NCBI RefSeq assembly: GCF_003600895.1
Contig: NZ_QYRP01000002.1
Span: forward strand, 1,178,001-1,242,000
DNA length: 64,000 bases
Reading direction: 5' to 3'
Source of the DNA: Nocardioides cavernaquae
Lineage (GTDB): Bacteria; Actinomycetota; Actinomycetes; Propionibacteriales; Nocardioidaceae
Shown: piece after piece, positions 47,599 to 56,860 of the stretch
Layout of the letters: each line of letters begins with the position of its first letter
Position numbering within the stretch: position 1 is the stretch's first letter
Program-made: the position numbers and the translations under genes
The notes under the pieces: generated by a model
Seen by the model: only the letters and a program-made list of their open reading frames with translations
Databases searched by the model: none
Told to the model about the DNA's origin: nothing

Positions 47599-49067
47599 CG
47601 GTTGATCACCGCTTCCATGACTGCCTTGGCGATCGGGCCACCGAGGCCACCACCCGAGATCTCGGAGTTGACCCGGTTGCTGTTCTGGATCATGACGGCG
47701 ACCGCGATCTGCGGGTCGTCGGCGGGTGCGAAGGAGACGAACCAGGCGTAGTTGGCGATGTCGTCGCGGCCGGTCTGGGCCGTGCCGGTCTTGCCAGCGA
47801 CCCGGATGCCCGGGATCCGGGCCGTGCCTGCCGTGCCCTGGTCGACGACGCCGACCATCATGTCGGTGAGCTGGCGGGCCGTCGCGGCGCTGATCGCCCG
47901 GCTGTAGACCTCGTTCTTGCTCTTGCCCAGGGAGTCGAAGTCCGGCGAGCGGATCTCGTCGACCAGGTGCGGGCGCATCACCTCGCCGCGGTTGGCGATG
48001 CCGGCGGCGACCATGGCCATCTGCAGCGGTGTCGCCCTGACGTTGGACTGGCCGAAGCCGGACAGGCCGGTCTGGGCCCGGTCGAGGTCGCCGGGGTACG
48101 CGCTCTTCGCCTGGCCCGGAAGGTCGAGCAGCGAGGTGTCGTTGAAGCCGAACTTCTCCGACATCTCGCGCATCTTGTCCACGCCCAGCTCGTCGGCGAT
48201 CTTCGCGAACGTCGTGTTGCACGACCACTCGAGGGAGAACTTCAGCGTGACGGTCGAGGGGTTGCAGGCGTTGCCGGTCGCGTTGGTGACGCGTCCGGCT
48301 TCGTTGGACGTCAGCGGCAGCTGGTACGACGCGCCGGCCGGCACCTGCGACTCGGGGCCGTAGAGGCCCTCCTCGATGGCGGCTGCGGCAGTCACCAGCT
48401 TGAAGGTGGAGCCGGGCGGGAGCGTCGTCTGGATCGCGCGGTTCAGCTTGGGCTGGTCCTTGCGCGCATTGAGGGCGGCGTCGGCGTCGCGCACCGACGT
48501 CAGGTCGTGGGAGGCAAGCTTGTTGGGGTCGAACGATGGCACGGACACCATGGCCAGCACGCGGCCGGTGGCGGGTTCGAGGGCCACGACCGAGCCCTGG
48601 GTGCCTTCGCCGAGCGCCAGCAACCCGTCGTACGCCGCGCGCTGCGCCGCAGGGTCGAGGGTGAGCTCGACGCTGCCGCCCTTGGGCTGCGCATTGCTGA
48701 GCAGGTCGACCAGGCGGGTCACGAAGAGCTGCGGGTCGTCACCGGAGAGCACGTCGTTCTCGGCCCGCTCGATGCCGGACTGGGAGAAGAAGGAGAACCA
48801 GCCCGTGACGTGGGCGAAGAGCGCCGGCCGGGGGTAGGTCCGCTGCCACTCGTAGCGGTCGTCGGACTTCTTCGACTCGGCGACGGGGTCACCGTCGACG
48901 AGGATCGCCCCCCGCTCGCGTGCGAACGACGCCTCGATCACGCGGCGGTTCAGGGAGTTGCCGTTGAGGTCGTCGGCCTTGACGTACTGGAGGTACGTCG
49001 CGTTGCCGAGCAGGACCAGGAAGAGCAGTCCGCAGAAGAGCGACAGTGTGCGGATCGGCTTGTTCAC
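47595..49067 (-). CDS. pbpA: penicillin-binding protein PbpA (class B)
   Basis: Peptidoglycan transpeptidase of the division/elongation machinery. 490 residues: N-terminal TM (TLSLFCGLLFLVLLGNATYLQYV), a dimerisation/linker region, and the transpeptidase with SxxK in PPGSTFKLVTAA, SxN in SLEWSCNTTFAK and KTG in VAGKTGTAQTG. GTG start overlaps the rodA end. Substrate of PknA/PknB-linked control in related bacteria. Confidence 0.95.
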   Translation of the reverse strand: MNKPIRTLSLFCGLLFLVLLGNATYLQYVKADDLNGNSLNRRVIEASFARERGAILVDGDPVAESKKSDDRYEWQRTYPRPALFAHVTGWFSFFSQSGIERAENDVLSGDDPQLFVTRLVDLLSNAQPKGGSVELTLDPAAQRAAYDGLLALGEGTQGSVVALEPATGRVLAMVSVPSFDPNKLASHDLTSVRDADAALNARKDQPKLNRAIQTTLPPGSTFKLVTAAAAIEEGLYGPESQVPAGASYQLPLTSNEAGRVTNATGNACNPSTVTLKFSLEWSCNTTFAKIADELGVDKMREMSEKFGFNDTSLLDLPGQAKSAYPGDLDRAQTGLSGFGQSNVRATPLQMAMVAAGIANRGEVMRPHLVDEIRSPDFDSLGKSKNEVYSRAISAATARQLTDMMVGVVDQGTAGTARIPGIRVAGKTGTAQTGRDDIANYAWFVSFAPADDPQIAVAVMIQNSNRVNSEISGGGLGGPIAKAVMEAVINR

Positions 49068-50482
49068 GCGAACTTCACCACCTGGGTGGTCTCGGCTTCG
49101 GACGGCTCGTCGGACGACAGGTCCGGCACGGGCCGGCGGGCCTGGTCGGAGATGCGGAGGAGCAGCGCCACGATCACCCAGTTGGCGACGAGGGACGAAC
49201 CACCGTAGGAGAGGAAGGGGGTGGTGAGGCCGGTCAGCGGGATCAGGTCCGTGACGCCGCCGATGACGACGAAGACCTGCAGCGCGAAGACCACACCGAG
49301 GCCGCAGGCCACGAGCTTGCCGAAGCCGTCGCGGCAGACCAGGGCGGCGCGCAGTGCGCGCTCGACGATGATCCCGTAGAGCAGGATCACTGCCATGACG
49401 CCGGTCAGTCCGAGCTCTTCACCGATCGCGCCCACGATGAAGTCGCTCTCGGCGTAGGGGATCAGGTCGGGTCGGCCCGCGCCGAGGCCGCGGCCGAGCA
49501 GCCCGCCCCAGGACATGCCGAACATCGACAGGCCGACCTGCTGGGAGCCGTCGTCCCAGGCGCGGAACGGATCCAGCCAGTCGAGGACGCGGGACTGCAC
49601 GTGACCGAAGACCTGGTAGCCGAAGAAGGCACCCGCGAAGAAGAGCGCGGCACCGACGACGAGCCAGCCGGGGCGCTCGGTCGAGACGTAGAGCATCGTC
49701 AGGAAGATGCCGAAGAAGAGCAGCGACGAGCCGAGGTCGTGCTGGAAGACCAGGATCCCGAGGCTGATCAGCCACATCGCGAGGATCGGGCCGAGGTCGC
49801 GGCCGCGGGGCAGGTCGACGAAGAAGAAGCGGCGGCCCGCGAGGGCGAGCGCGTCACGGTGCACCACCAAGTAGCCCGCGAAGGCGATGACGAGCAGGAC
49901 CTTGGCGACCTCGCCGGGCTGCATGCCGACCGGACCGAGGTCGACCCAGATGCGCGCTCCGTTGGTCTCCTTGCCGATCACCGGCATGATCGGCATCAGC
50001 AGCAGCACGATCGCGGCAAGGCCGCTCGTGTAGGTGAACCGCTGCAGCACCCGGTGGTCGCGCAGGACCGAGAGCGTGCCGATGAAGAGCCCGACGCCGA
50101 TCGTCATCCAGATCAGCTGGTCGGTGGCGAAGGTCTTGGGCTCGCGGCCGGCTCCCGCGGCCTGGGCGATCTCGGCTAGGTCGAGCCGGCGGATCACCGC
50201 CAGGCCGAGGCCGTTGAGCGCGGCGACGACGGGAAGCAGCACGGGGTCGGCGTACGGCGCGGTCCTGCGGACCGTCACGTGGCAGGCGATGATCAGCAGC
50301 GCCAGCCAGCCGCCGTACGTGAGGATGTTGGTGGGGACCTCGCCGTCGACGCCGATGCCGACCGCGGCGTAGCCGCCGATGCCGACGACGAGCGCCTGGA
50401 TAAGCAGGAAGAGCTCTGCACCGCGGCGACGCCGATGGACGAAGCCGAGGAACCCGGGCTGGCCGGTCTGGCTGCGCGGCAT
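49064..50482 (-). CDS. rodA: SEDS-family peptidoglycan glycosyltransferase (RodA/FtsW)
   Basis: 472-residue polytopic membrane enzyme that polymerises lipid II, partner of PbpA. SEDS features: about ten TM helices, the catalytic loop region WVDLGPVGMQPGEVAKVLLVIAFAGYLV with the conserved Glu/Asp, and PFLSYGGSSLVANWVIVALLLRIS. Starts just inside the pstP stop codon. Confidence 0.95.
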   Translation of the reverse strand: MPRSQTGQPGFLGFVHRRRRGAELFLLIQALVVGIGGYAAVGIGVDGEVPTNILTYGGWLALLIIACHVTVRRTAPYADPVLLPVVAALNGLGLAVIRRLDLAEIAQAAGAGREPKTFATDQLIWMTIGVGLFIGTLSVLRDHRVLQRFTYTSGLAAIVLLLMPIMPVIGKETNGARIWVDLGPVGMQPGEVAKVLLVIAFAGYLVVHRDALALAGRRFFFVDLPRGRDLGPILAMWLISLGILVFQHDLGSSLLFFGIFLTMLYVSTERPGWLVVGAALFFAGAFFGYQVFGHVQSRVLDWLDPFRAWDDGSQQVGLSMFGMSWGGLLGRGLGAGRPDLIPYAESDFIVGAIGEELGLTGVMAVILLYGIIVERALRAALVCRDGFGKLVACGLGVVFALQVFVVIGGVTDLIPLTGLTTPFLSYGGSSLVANWVIVALLLRISDQARRPVPDLSSDEPSEAETTQVVKFA

Positions 50483-51921
50483 CAGGCCTCGCCCCCGGTG
50501 GTGCCGGACGTCGTGGGGGCGGGCTTGGGCGTCGGGCTCGGTGTCGTGGTCTGCTCGCCGTCCAGCTTGTCGGCCTGGAGCGAGGTCACCAGGTTGGAGA
50601 CGGTGCGTCGTGCGTCCTCGAGGCTGCTGGCATCGATCCCTTCCTGGAGGGTGCCGCGGACGTACTCGCTGAGGGTGTCGACCTGCAGGTCGGACTCCTC
50701 GTAGGGCTTGCCCAGGTCGAGCGACCCCACCTCCGCGTCGATGCCGCGGAAGATGGTGACGGTGCCGTCGTGGACCCCGACGTAGTACTGCTTCTGGCTC
50801 CAGAAGTACGCCGCGGCGCCGGCCATCCAGAAGAGTCCGAGCACGACCGCGGTCGCGGCGAGCCGCTTGAGGGTGACGAAGCGACGCGGCGCGCGGGGCG
50901 CATAACGCACGGTCTCGGGGTCCAGCGGATCCGCCGGGATCGCGCGGGGGTAGTCGTCCGGAAGAGCGGGCACCGGCTCGAGCTCACCGGTGTCGCCGGA
51001 GCGGTGGCCCCGGAACCTGCCGCCCATCGTGGTGGCCATGCCGGAGCGGCGACGTGGCAGCTCGGCGGCGGCACCCACGAGGAGCGGGTCCTCGGTGGGA
51101 GCGACGGTGGTGTTGTCGGCCGCGATCACGTCGGCCACGACGCAGGTGACGTTGTCGGTGCTGCCCGCCTCGAGGCTGGCGCGGACCAGCTCGACAACGG
51201 CGAAGTCAGGGGTGGCGGTGCCGAGGATGTCGGCGATCCGGTCGTCCTCGAGGACTCCGCAGGCGCCGTCGCTGCAGAGCATCACCCGGTCACCGGGGGC
51301 GAGCTCGACGAGGAAGAGGTCGGGCTCGGCGTCGTGGACACCGTCGATGGCCTGGAGGATCAGGTTGCGGTGCGGGTGCACTCGCGACTCTGCCTCGGTG
51401 ATCCGTCCTTCGTCGATGAGCGACTGGACGAAGGTGTGGTCCTTGGTGAGCTGCTTGAGCTCGCCGCCGCGCAGGAGGTAGGCGCGGGTGTCACCGACGT
51501 GACCGATCGCCAGCTGGTGCCCGTCGAAGAGCGCGAGCGTCGCGGTCGTGCTGGTGCCGTTGAGCTGGGGGTCCTGCTCGACGAGCTCACCGATCCGGTC
51601 GTGGGCGCGGTGCAGCGCGCCCGCAACGAGCGCAATCAGGTCGCCTGCCGGCTGCTGGTCAAGCTTGCGCAGCTGCTGGATGGTCGTGCTCGAGGCGACG
51701 TCGCCACGGGCAGCGCCGCCCACGCCGTCGCAGACGGAGAGCAGCCACGGGCCGGCGTAGCCGGAGTCCTGGTTGTCCTTGCGGACGCGGCCGACGTCGG
51801 AGAGCGCCGCGAACTGCAGCCGCAGGGCCGCGTTGGGCACGCTCCCGCCAGCGTCAGGGATGGCTGCCGGTTCCGTGCCGGTGTTGACGGAGTCCTCGGG
51901 GCTGCCGGCGTTCACGGGCAT
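50482..51921 (-). CDS. pstP: PP2C-type Ser/Thr phosphatase PstP
   Basis: Reverses phosphorylation by PknA and PknB. 479 residues: PP2C catalytic domain with metal-binding DNQDSGYAGPWLLSVCDGVGGAARGD, GHVGDTRAYLL and LVEL..RVMLCSDGACGVL, one TM helix (ATAVVLGLFWMAGAAAYFWSQ) and an extracellular stretch with a Thr/Pro tail. GAGGAAG ahead of its ATG, four bases after fhaB. Confidence 0.95.
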   Translation of the reverse strand: MPVNAGSPEDSVNTGTEPAAIPDAGGSVPNAALRLQFAALSDVGRVRKDNQDSGYAGPWLLSVCDGVGGAARGDVASSTTIQQLRKLDQQPAGDLIALVAGALHRAHDRIGELVEQDPQLNGTSTTATLALFDGHQLAIGHVGDTRAYLLRGGELKQLTKDHTFVQSLIDEGRITEAESRVHPHRNLILQAIDGVHDAEPDLFLVELAPGDRVMLCSDGACGVLEDDRIADILGTATPDFAVVELVRASLEAGSTDNVTCVVADVIAADNTTVAPTEDPLLVGAAAELPRRRSGMATTMGGRFRGHRSGDTGELEPVPALPDDYPRAIPADPLDPETVRYAPRAPRRFVTLKRLAATAVVLGLFWMAGAAAYFWSQKQYYVGVHDGTVTIFRGIDAEVGSLDLGKPYEESDLQVDTLSEYVRGTLQEGIDASSLEDARRTVSNLVTSLQADKLDGEQTTTPSPTPKPAPTTSGTTGGEA

Positions 51922-51925
51922 GCGG

Positions 51926-52402
51926 CTACTTCCTCAGCTCGAGGATGGTCTTGCCGATGCGGATCCGGGTGCCGAGGGTGACCGTCGTCGGCTGCGTGAT
52001 GCGGGTGGCGCCGACGTAGGTGCCGTTGGTGGAGCCGAGGTCCTCGACGAACCACTGCTCGCCCGAGGCAGCGATCCGCGCGTGACGGGTCGAGACGTAG
52101 TCGTCGTCGAGGCGGATGGCGGCGTCGGGTCCGCGGCCGATCAGCAGCGGCGCCTGGGACAGGTCGGCCCGCTCGCCGGCGTTGCCGCCCTCGGTGACGA
52201 TGACGTGGGTGGCCGCGCCGCGCCGCTTGGCCGGGGCCTTGGCGGGCTTGGCCGGCCGGGCGTTGGCCGGCTTCGGTGCAGCTCCGGAGGAGAGGCGTGC
52301 GCCGAACATGTCGGTGCGGATCACCGAGATCGCCGAGAGCACGAAGATCCACAGCACCGCCAGGTAGGCGATGCGGATCAGGAAGAGAGTCAACTCAGAC
52401 AT
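51926..52402 (-). CDS. fhaB: FHA domain protein FhaB (FipA)
   Basis: 158 residues: an N-terminal TM helix (SELTLFLIRIAYLAVLWIFVLSAISV), a Pro/Lys linker, and a C-terminal forkhead-associated domain (LLIGRGPDAAIRLDDDYVSTRHARI..VEDLGSTNGTYVG) that binds phosphothreonine targets of the kinases. ATG at 52402 inside the last codons of fhaA; an in-frame ATG two codons earlier is possible. Confidence 0.92.
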   Translation of the reverse strand: MSELTLFLIRIAYLAVLWIFVLSAISVIRTDMFGARLSSGAAPKPANARPAKPAKAPAKRRGAATHVIVTEGGNAGERADLSQAPLLIGRGPDAAIRLDDDYVSTRHARIAASGEQWFVEDLGSTNGTYVGATRITQPTTVTLGTRIRIGKTILELRK

Positions 52403-53102
52403 TTTCATCCTGACTGCCGGCCACCCTGTGAACGGTCATTGTCGTGTTGCCCAGCCGGACCGTCGACCCGTCGTACAGAGTGGCGGACTGGGCAGCGTTG
52501 CCGTCGATCAGGATCCCGTTGGTCGAGCCGAGGTCCTGCACCGAGAGGCGGTCGCCTTCGAGGCGGAAGCGAGCGTGGTGGCGGCTGATCCCGGGGTCGT
52601 TGATCTGCAGGTCGACATCGGTGCCGCGGCCCACCACGAGGCCCGGCGGGTTCACCGGGTTCTTGGCCCCGTTGACGTCGAGGAACCAGCGGGCCCGCGC
52701 CACCTGCGTGTCGGAGGCGTGCGTCGTCACCTTGGCCTGGGCTGCGCTGCGCACCCGGAACCGGCCGGTGGTCAGGTCATTGGCGACGTCGAACTCGATC
52801 CGCACGGGACCCGGGAAGACATAGCTCTGGTGCTCGGCGTGCTCCCGCAGGCTGTCGGTGAGCTCGGCGGCGAGGGTCGAGTCGAAGGGCGCGAGCCGCT
52901 CGAGGTCGCCGGGGCTCAGCTCCACGTGGAACGAGTTCGGCACCAGCCGACGGTCCCTGCTGAGGATCTGGGAGTTGTTGTCGACCTCGCGCTGGAGCGC
53001 GGCGGAGATCTCCACCGGCTGCACGGCGCTGCGGAAGACCCGAGCGAAGGTACCCGCGACGAACTGCTCGAGCTTGTCCTCGAAGCGCTGTAGACCGCTC
53101 AT
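52395..53102 (-). CDS. fhaA: FHA domain protein FhaA (DUF3662 + FHA)
   Basis: 235 residues: an N-terminal DUF3662 domain (GLQRFEDKLEQFVAGTFARVFRSAVQPVEIS.. SRDRRLVPNSFHVEL) and a C-terminal FHA domain (LVVGRGTDVDLQINDPGISRHHARF..VQDLGSTNGILI). Shorter than the Mycobacterium protein because it lacks a long Pro/Gly linker. GGAAGGAGGTGCC precedes ATG at 53102. First gene of the kinase operon, next to tRNA-Leu as usual. Confidence 0.94.
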   Translation of the reverse strand: MSGLQRFEDKLEQFVAGTFARVFRSAVQPVEISAALQREVDNNSQILSRDRRLVPNSFHVELSPGDLERLAPFDSTLAAELTDSLREHAEHQSYVFPGPVRIEFDVANDLTTGRFRVRSAAQAKVTTHASDTQVARARWFLDVNGAKNPVNPPGLVVGRGTDVDLQINDPGISRHHARFRLEGDRLSVQDLGSTNGILIDGNAAQSATLYDGSTVRLGNTTMTVHRVAGSQDENV

Positions 53103-53268
53103 GGCACCTCCTTCCACGTCGTATGTCGGGGCCCGCGGCTCTGCCGCCCAGTGGGCACTGTGCCCCGCTGCCCAGCGATCGTATCGGCCTTGGCCATGGG
53201 CGTCCGGGGACGCACCGGGGCCGGTTTGGGCGATCCGGCGGGGCTGGGATAACCTTGGCCCGCTTCAC

Positions 53269-53351
53269 GCGCGAGTGGCGGAACGGCAGACGCGCTGGCT
53301 TCAGGTGCCAGTGTCCGAAAGGGCGTGGGGGTTCAAATCCCCCCTCGCGCA
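53269..53351 (+). tRNA. tRNA-Leu (CAG)
   Basis: 83-nt class II tRNA: acceptor GCGCGAG/CTCGCGC, anticodon arm CTGGC-TTCAGGT-GCCAG (anticodon CAG), long variable arm GTGTCCGAAAGGGCGT, T loop TTCAAAT. CCA not encoded. Confidence 0.97.
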
Positions 53352-53416
53352 CGTGAATCAGGTGGGCCCGGTCGAGAGACGGGGCCCACCTTGCGTTTGC
53401 TGCGGGCCGGCAGCGC

Positions 53417-54313
53417 TCAGAGAGCGAAGCTGACCCCGGTCTTCTCCTCGCTGAGCGCCCAGAGGTCGGCTGCGAGTTGCTCGTCGCGCGCCTGCCGGCT
53501 CGGCCTGGCGGGTCCGATCGGTCCGCGGCTCTCACGCATCCGCTGCGGTCCCGTGTAGGAGCCTGGCTCGCCCAGCGTCGCGGCGTACAGCGTGGGGTTG
53601 GCGCCCTTGGCGGCGGACTGGAACAGCACGGGCATGAAGTACGGCGCGGTGAGGTGGATCAGCCGGTTGGCGCCCATGCCGTCGCGCGAGGCGACCAGAT
53701 TGGTGGCGGAGATGCCCGGGTGCGCCGCGGTCGAGACGACCTTCGAGCCCGAGGCCGTCGCCCGGCGGTGCAGCTCACGGGAGAAGAGCACGTTGGCGAG
53801 CTTGGAGTTGCCGTAGTAGCGCTCGGCCGCGTAGCCCTCCGGCGGGTTCGCGTCGAGGACGCGGGCGTCGCCGCGGTGGTGCGCGATGGAGGCAACCGTC
53901 ACAACGCGCGGCGCCTCCGCCTCGAGGAGCGCGGGCAGCAGGCGACCCGTGAGCGCGAAGTGACCGAGGTGGTTCGTGCCGAACATGAGCTCGTGGCCGT
54001 CGGCCGTCTCGCGGTAGCTCGGCGGGGTCATCACGCCCGCGTTGTTGACCAGCAGGTCGAGTGGTCCGTCCCATCGCTCGGCGAAGTCACGGACCGAGTC
54101 GAGAGAGGCCAGGTCGAGCTGCTCGACGTGGGTCGTGCCCGGGATTGCGCGGGCGGCCTCGGTCGCCGCATCGGTGTTGCGGCAGGCCAGGGTCACCTCC
54201 GCGCCGCGCGCAGCAAGCTCGCGCGCGGTCACCTCACCGATGCCGGCGTTGCTGCCGGTCACGATCGCTCGTACGCCGGTCAGGTCCGGAAGGTCAGCAG
54301 GGGTGAAGGACAT
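53417..54313 (-). CDS. short-chain dehydrogenase (retinol dehydrogenase-like)
   Basis: 298 residues of the classical SDR family: cofactor motif AIVTGSNAGIGEVTARELAARG, LLVNNAGVMTPP, SxnYxxxK-type site YYGNSKLANVLF (Tyr and Lys present), and a C-terminal HPGISATNL. Resembles retinol/WW-domain dehydrogenase-like oxidoreductases; substrate unknown. GAGGAG before ATG. Confidence 0.88.
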   Translation of the reverse strand: MSFTPADLPDLTGVRAIVTGSNAGIGEVTARELAARGAEVTLACRNTDAATEAARAIPGTTHVEQLDLASLDSVRDFAERWDGPLDLLVNNAGVMTPPSYRETADGHELMFGTNHLGHFALTGRLLPALLEAEAPRVVTVASIAHHRGDARVLDANPPEGYAAERYYGNSKLANVLFSRELHRRATASGSKVVSTAAHPGISATNLVASRDGMGANRLIHLTAPYFMPVLFQSAAKGANPTLYAATLGEPGSYTGPQRMRESRGPIGPARPSRQARDEQLAADLWALSEEKTGVSFAL

Positions 54314-54747
54314 CGTGACTCCTCGAAAACTGGGGGATGGCGCCAGTGTTGCGCGCGGTTGGTCAGCCCCCGCTTGTGGCCCCACAGTCGTGCGGCCAAA
54401 CCCCCGGTTTCCGGGAAGGCTCTTCCGTCCATGGCGCACAGGTGTGTCGTATCGAGGAAGAAGGCCCCTCCGCAGCGGGCGCTCTTGGCCGCACACGTGG
54501 GTTTGTCGCCGGTGAACCCACGCATCCCTGAACCGGTGTCAGCAAGCGTGATCTCGACGATCTGTACACCTCCCGCAGGGGTGTAAACCGTCATCGGACG
54601 CGGGACGAACCCGCAGGTCAGCAGCTATTTCACGCACCGACGAGCGGCGCTGGCGACCTGCCGACCGAAGGTCACGGGAAGGGGTGGATGTCCGATGGAA
54701 AATCTGGACCTTCCCGGCAGCACGCGCGCGGGTCAATACTGCCAACC
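54314..54747. other. divergent intergenic region with a palindrome
   Basis: About 430 bases between two divergent short-chain dehydrogenases. Contains an inverted repeat TACACC-N9-GGTGTA (54565-54585) of operator type and presumably both promoters. Open frames here (for example one starting at 54594 on the minus strand) have no supporting similarity. Confidence 0.4.
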
Positions 54748-55800
54748 ATGGCCAACCCGTTGAACCAGATCAGCAACCTCGTCTCCCAGGCAGTGTCCGG
54801 CCCGGTCGGTGCGCTCACCGACGCCGTGCACCGTCCCTCGTCCGTCGGACGCCACCGCCCGCTCTACGGGCTCAACGTCCTGGACGCGCTCCGCGGCAAG
54901 TCGCTGGAGAACTCCGTCAAGGACAAGGTCACCCTGATCACGGGTGCGTCCTCGGGCATCGGCGCGACGACGGCGATCCGGATCGGTGCGGCGGGTGGCG
55001 AGGTCGTCCTCGTGGCCCGCGGGCGCGAGAAGCTCGAGGAGACCGCGAAGCTGGTCGAGGCCGCGGGTGGCAAGGCGCACGTCTATCCGTGCGACCTCTC
55101 CGACATGGACGCGATCCCCCAGATGGCGCAGCAGGTGCAGGCCGACCTCGGCCAGATCGACATCCTGGTCAACAACGCCGGCCGCTCGATCCGCCGATCG
55201 CTGGAGCTGTCCTACGACCGCTTCCACGACTACGAGCGCACGATGCAGCTCAACTACTTCGCCCCGGTGCGACTCTGCCTCGAGGTGCTGCCCGGCATGC
55301 GCGAGCGCGGTTTCGGCCACGTCGTGAACGTGTCGTCGATCGGTGTGCAGACGCGCGCTCCGCGCTTCGGTGCGTACGTCGCGAGCAAGGCTGCGCTCGA
55401 CATGCTCTGCGACACCTGGCAGGCCGAGACCCGCGACGACGGTGTGCGCTTCTCCACCGTGCACATGGTGCTGGTGCGCACGCCGATGATCAGCGCGACG
55501 ACGATCTACCAGAAGTTCCCCGCCCTCACCCCGGATGAGGCGGCCGACGTGCTGGCGGACGCGATCGTGCACCAGCCACGCCGGGTCAGCCCGGCCTTCG
55601 GACACGCCGCGGCGTTCGCCGACGCGATCAGTCCCCAGTTCATGGACATGGTCCGCGGGGCCGGCTTCAAGATGTTCCCCGACTCCAAGGCAGCGCGGGG
55701 CGAGGGTCAGCCCGCTCCTGCCGAGGCACCGGTGGCGGACGGCAGCCTGACCCCGGCGGCCAAGATCTTCACCGAGGTCACGCGCGGCAACCACTGGTGA
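54748..55800 (+). CDS. short-chain dehydrogenase/reductase
   Basis: 350 residues from ATG at 54748. Rossmann motif LITGASSGIGATTAIRIGAAGG, DLSDMDAIPQ, LVNNAGRSIRRS, catalytic Ser in VVNVSSIGVQT and YVASKAAL (Tyr-x3-Lys), and an N-terminal 60-residue extension plus a Pro/Ala C-terminal tail. Typical of actinobacterial SDRs of unknown lipid or alcohol substrate. An upstream ATG at 54688 has a GGAAGGGG ribosome-binding-like sequence and would add 20 residues. Confidence 0.85.
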   Translation: MANPLNQISNLVSQAVSGPVGALTDAVHRPSSVGRHRPLYGLNVLDALRGKSLENSVKDKVTLITGASSGIGATTAIRIGAAGGEVVLVARGREKLEETAKLVEAAGGKAHVYPCDLSDMDAIPQMAQQVQADLGQIDILVNNAGRSIRRSLELSYDRFHDYERTMQLNYFAPVRLCLEVLPGMRERGFGHVVNVSSIGVQTRAPRFGAYVASKAALDMLCDTWQAETRDDGVRFSTVHMVLVRTPMISATTIYQKFPALTPDEAADVLADAIVHQPRRVSPAFGHAAAFADAISPQFMDMVRGAGFKMFPDSKAARGEGQPAPAEAPVADGSLTPAAKIFTEVTRGNHW

Positions 55801-55837
55801 CGCCGGGGCCGCCCGCCTCGGCGGGTTGGGTCACAGG

Positions 55838-56194
55838 TCAGCGGTCCAGGTAGAGGTCGTCGCCCTGCTTGACGACCTTCGCCCGGCCGAGCGGAACCAC
55901 GGCGCTGATGCCCTTGAAGAGGGCGCCGAGTCCGGGGATCTTGGCGAAGACGCCCTGGGGGCCGCGGACCATGCGGCCCGACGAGACGTCGTACTTCGCG
56001 CCGTGCCAGGGACAGACCAGGCAGCCGTCCTTGGCGATGGCTCCGTTGGCGAGGTCGGCTCCGAGGTGACGGCACCGACGGCCGACGGCGAAGTAGTGAT
56101 CCTGCTCCGCGCTGCCGTTGTTGCCGACGGCGTAACCGTCGACGCCCTTGACGGTGCGGCGCGGGAATGACCTGGCGGGTCCGACGAGCTTCAT
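55838..56194 (-). CDS. Rieske [2Fe-2S] domain protein
   Basis: 118 residues with the Rieske motif CRHLGADLANGAIAKDGCLVCPWHGAKYDVSSG (Cys-x-His and Cys-x2-His). A stand-alone small Rieske electron carrier or the N-terminal type of a reductase partner; ends with a basic region. A much longer open frame continues upstream through the nitroreductase in antisense and is not believed. Confidence 0.88.
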   Translation of the reverse strand: MKLVGPARSFPRRTVKGVDGYAVGNNGSAEQDHYFAVGRRCRHLGADLANGAIAKDGCLVCPWHGAKYDVSSGRMVRGPQGVFAKIPGLGALFKGISAVVPLGRAKVVKQGDDLYLDR

Positions 56195-56260
56195 GGCTGC
56201 CTCCGGTTGGCTTCGCCTCAGCCTACGGCGGGGCACCACAGTGCTGCCTAGACTCGGCGT

Positions 56261-56839
56261 GTGCCGAACCCGGACCTGACCCCGCTCCTGCGCGACCGTT
56301 GCAGCCCCCGCGTCTTCGACCCGGCCCACCGGCTGGCCGAGCCTGATCTCCGGTTGCTCCTCGAGGCGGCCCGCTGGGCGCCGAGCGCGGGCAACTCCCA
56401 GCCGTGGGCCTTCCTCGTGGGAGTCCGTGGCGACCGGACGCACCGGGAGATCTGCCAGCACCTGTCGCGGGGCAACTCCGGGTGGGTGCCGAGGGCCAGC
56501 GCCGTGCTGATCTCGGTCTGCCGGATCGCATCCGACCCGGACGACGACGCGCCGGCCTTCTCCGACTACGCCCAGTACGACGTCGGCCAGGCCGTCGCGA
56601 ACCTCACCGTCCAGGCCTCTGCGCTCGGCCTCAGCGTGCACCAGTTCGCCGGCTTCGACCACGACGCCGTGACGGCCGCGTTCGGGGTGCCCGCGCACTG
56701 GAAGGTCACCACTGGTGTCGCGATCGGTCGGGTCGGGGACCCGACGACGACCGACATCCCCGAGCGGAAGCCGTCGGACCGCAAGCCGCTCTCCGAGTTC
56801 GTGTACGCCGGGCAGTGGGGCGCGGCGTACGACGCCTGA
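56261..56839 (+). CDS. nitroreductase family protein
   Basis: 192 residues of the FMN-dependent nitroreductase family: LLRDRCSPRVFDPAH, FMN-binding LLLEAARWAPSAGNSQPWAF, and DVGQAVANLTVQASALGLSVHQFAG..PAHWKVTTGVAIG. Reduces nitro compounds, quinones or enones by NAD(P)H; substrate unknown. GTG start. Adjacent to and divergent from the Rieske gene. Confidence 0.88.
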   Translation: MPNPDLTPLLRDRCSPRVFDPAHRLAEPDLRLLLEAARWAPSAGNSQPWAFLVGVRGDRTHREICQHLSRGNSGWVPRASAVLISVCRIASDPDDDAPAFSDYAQYDVGQAVANLTVQASALGLSVHQFAGFDHDAVTAAFGVPAHWKVTTGVAIGRVGDPTTTDIPERKPSDRKPLSEFVYAGQWGAAYDA

Positions 56840-56860
56840 CCGGTCGCCGGGCGTGCTTGG

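Noticed and set aside
47599..48228. N-terminal extension of pknA by about 210 codons
   Set aside because: The extra part lies inside pbpA in another frame and is low-complexity; kinase starts at MTYADDLERYQ, overlapping the pbpA stop.
54280..54594. 104-codon minus-strand frame between the divergent dehydrogenases
   Set aside because: Overlaps the start of the SDR gene in another frame and has no known motif.
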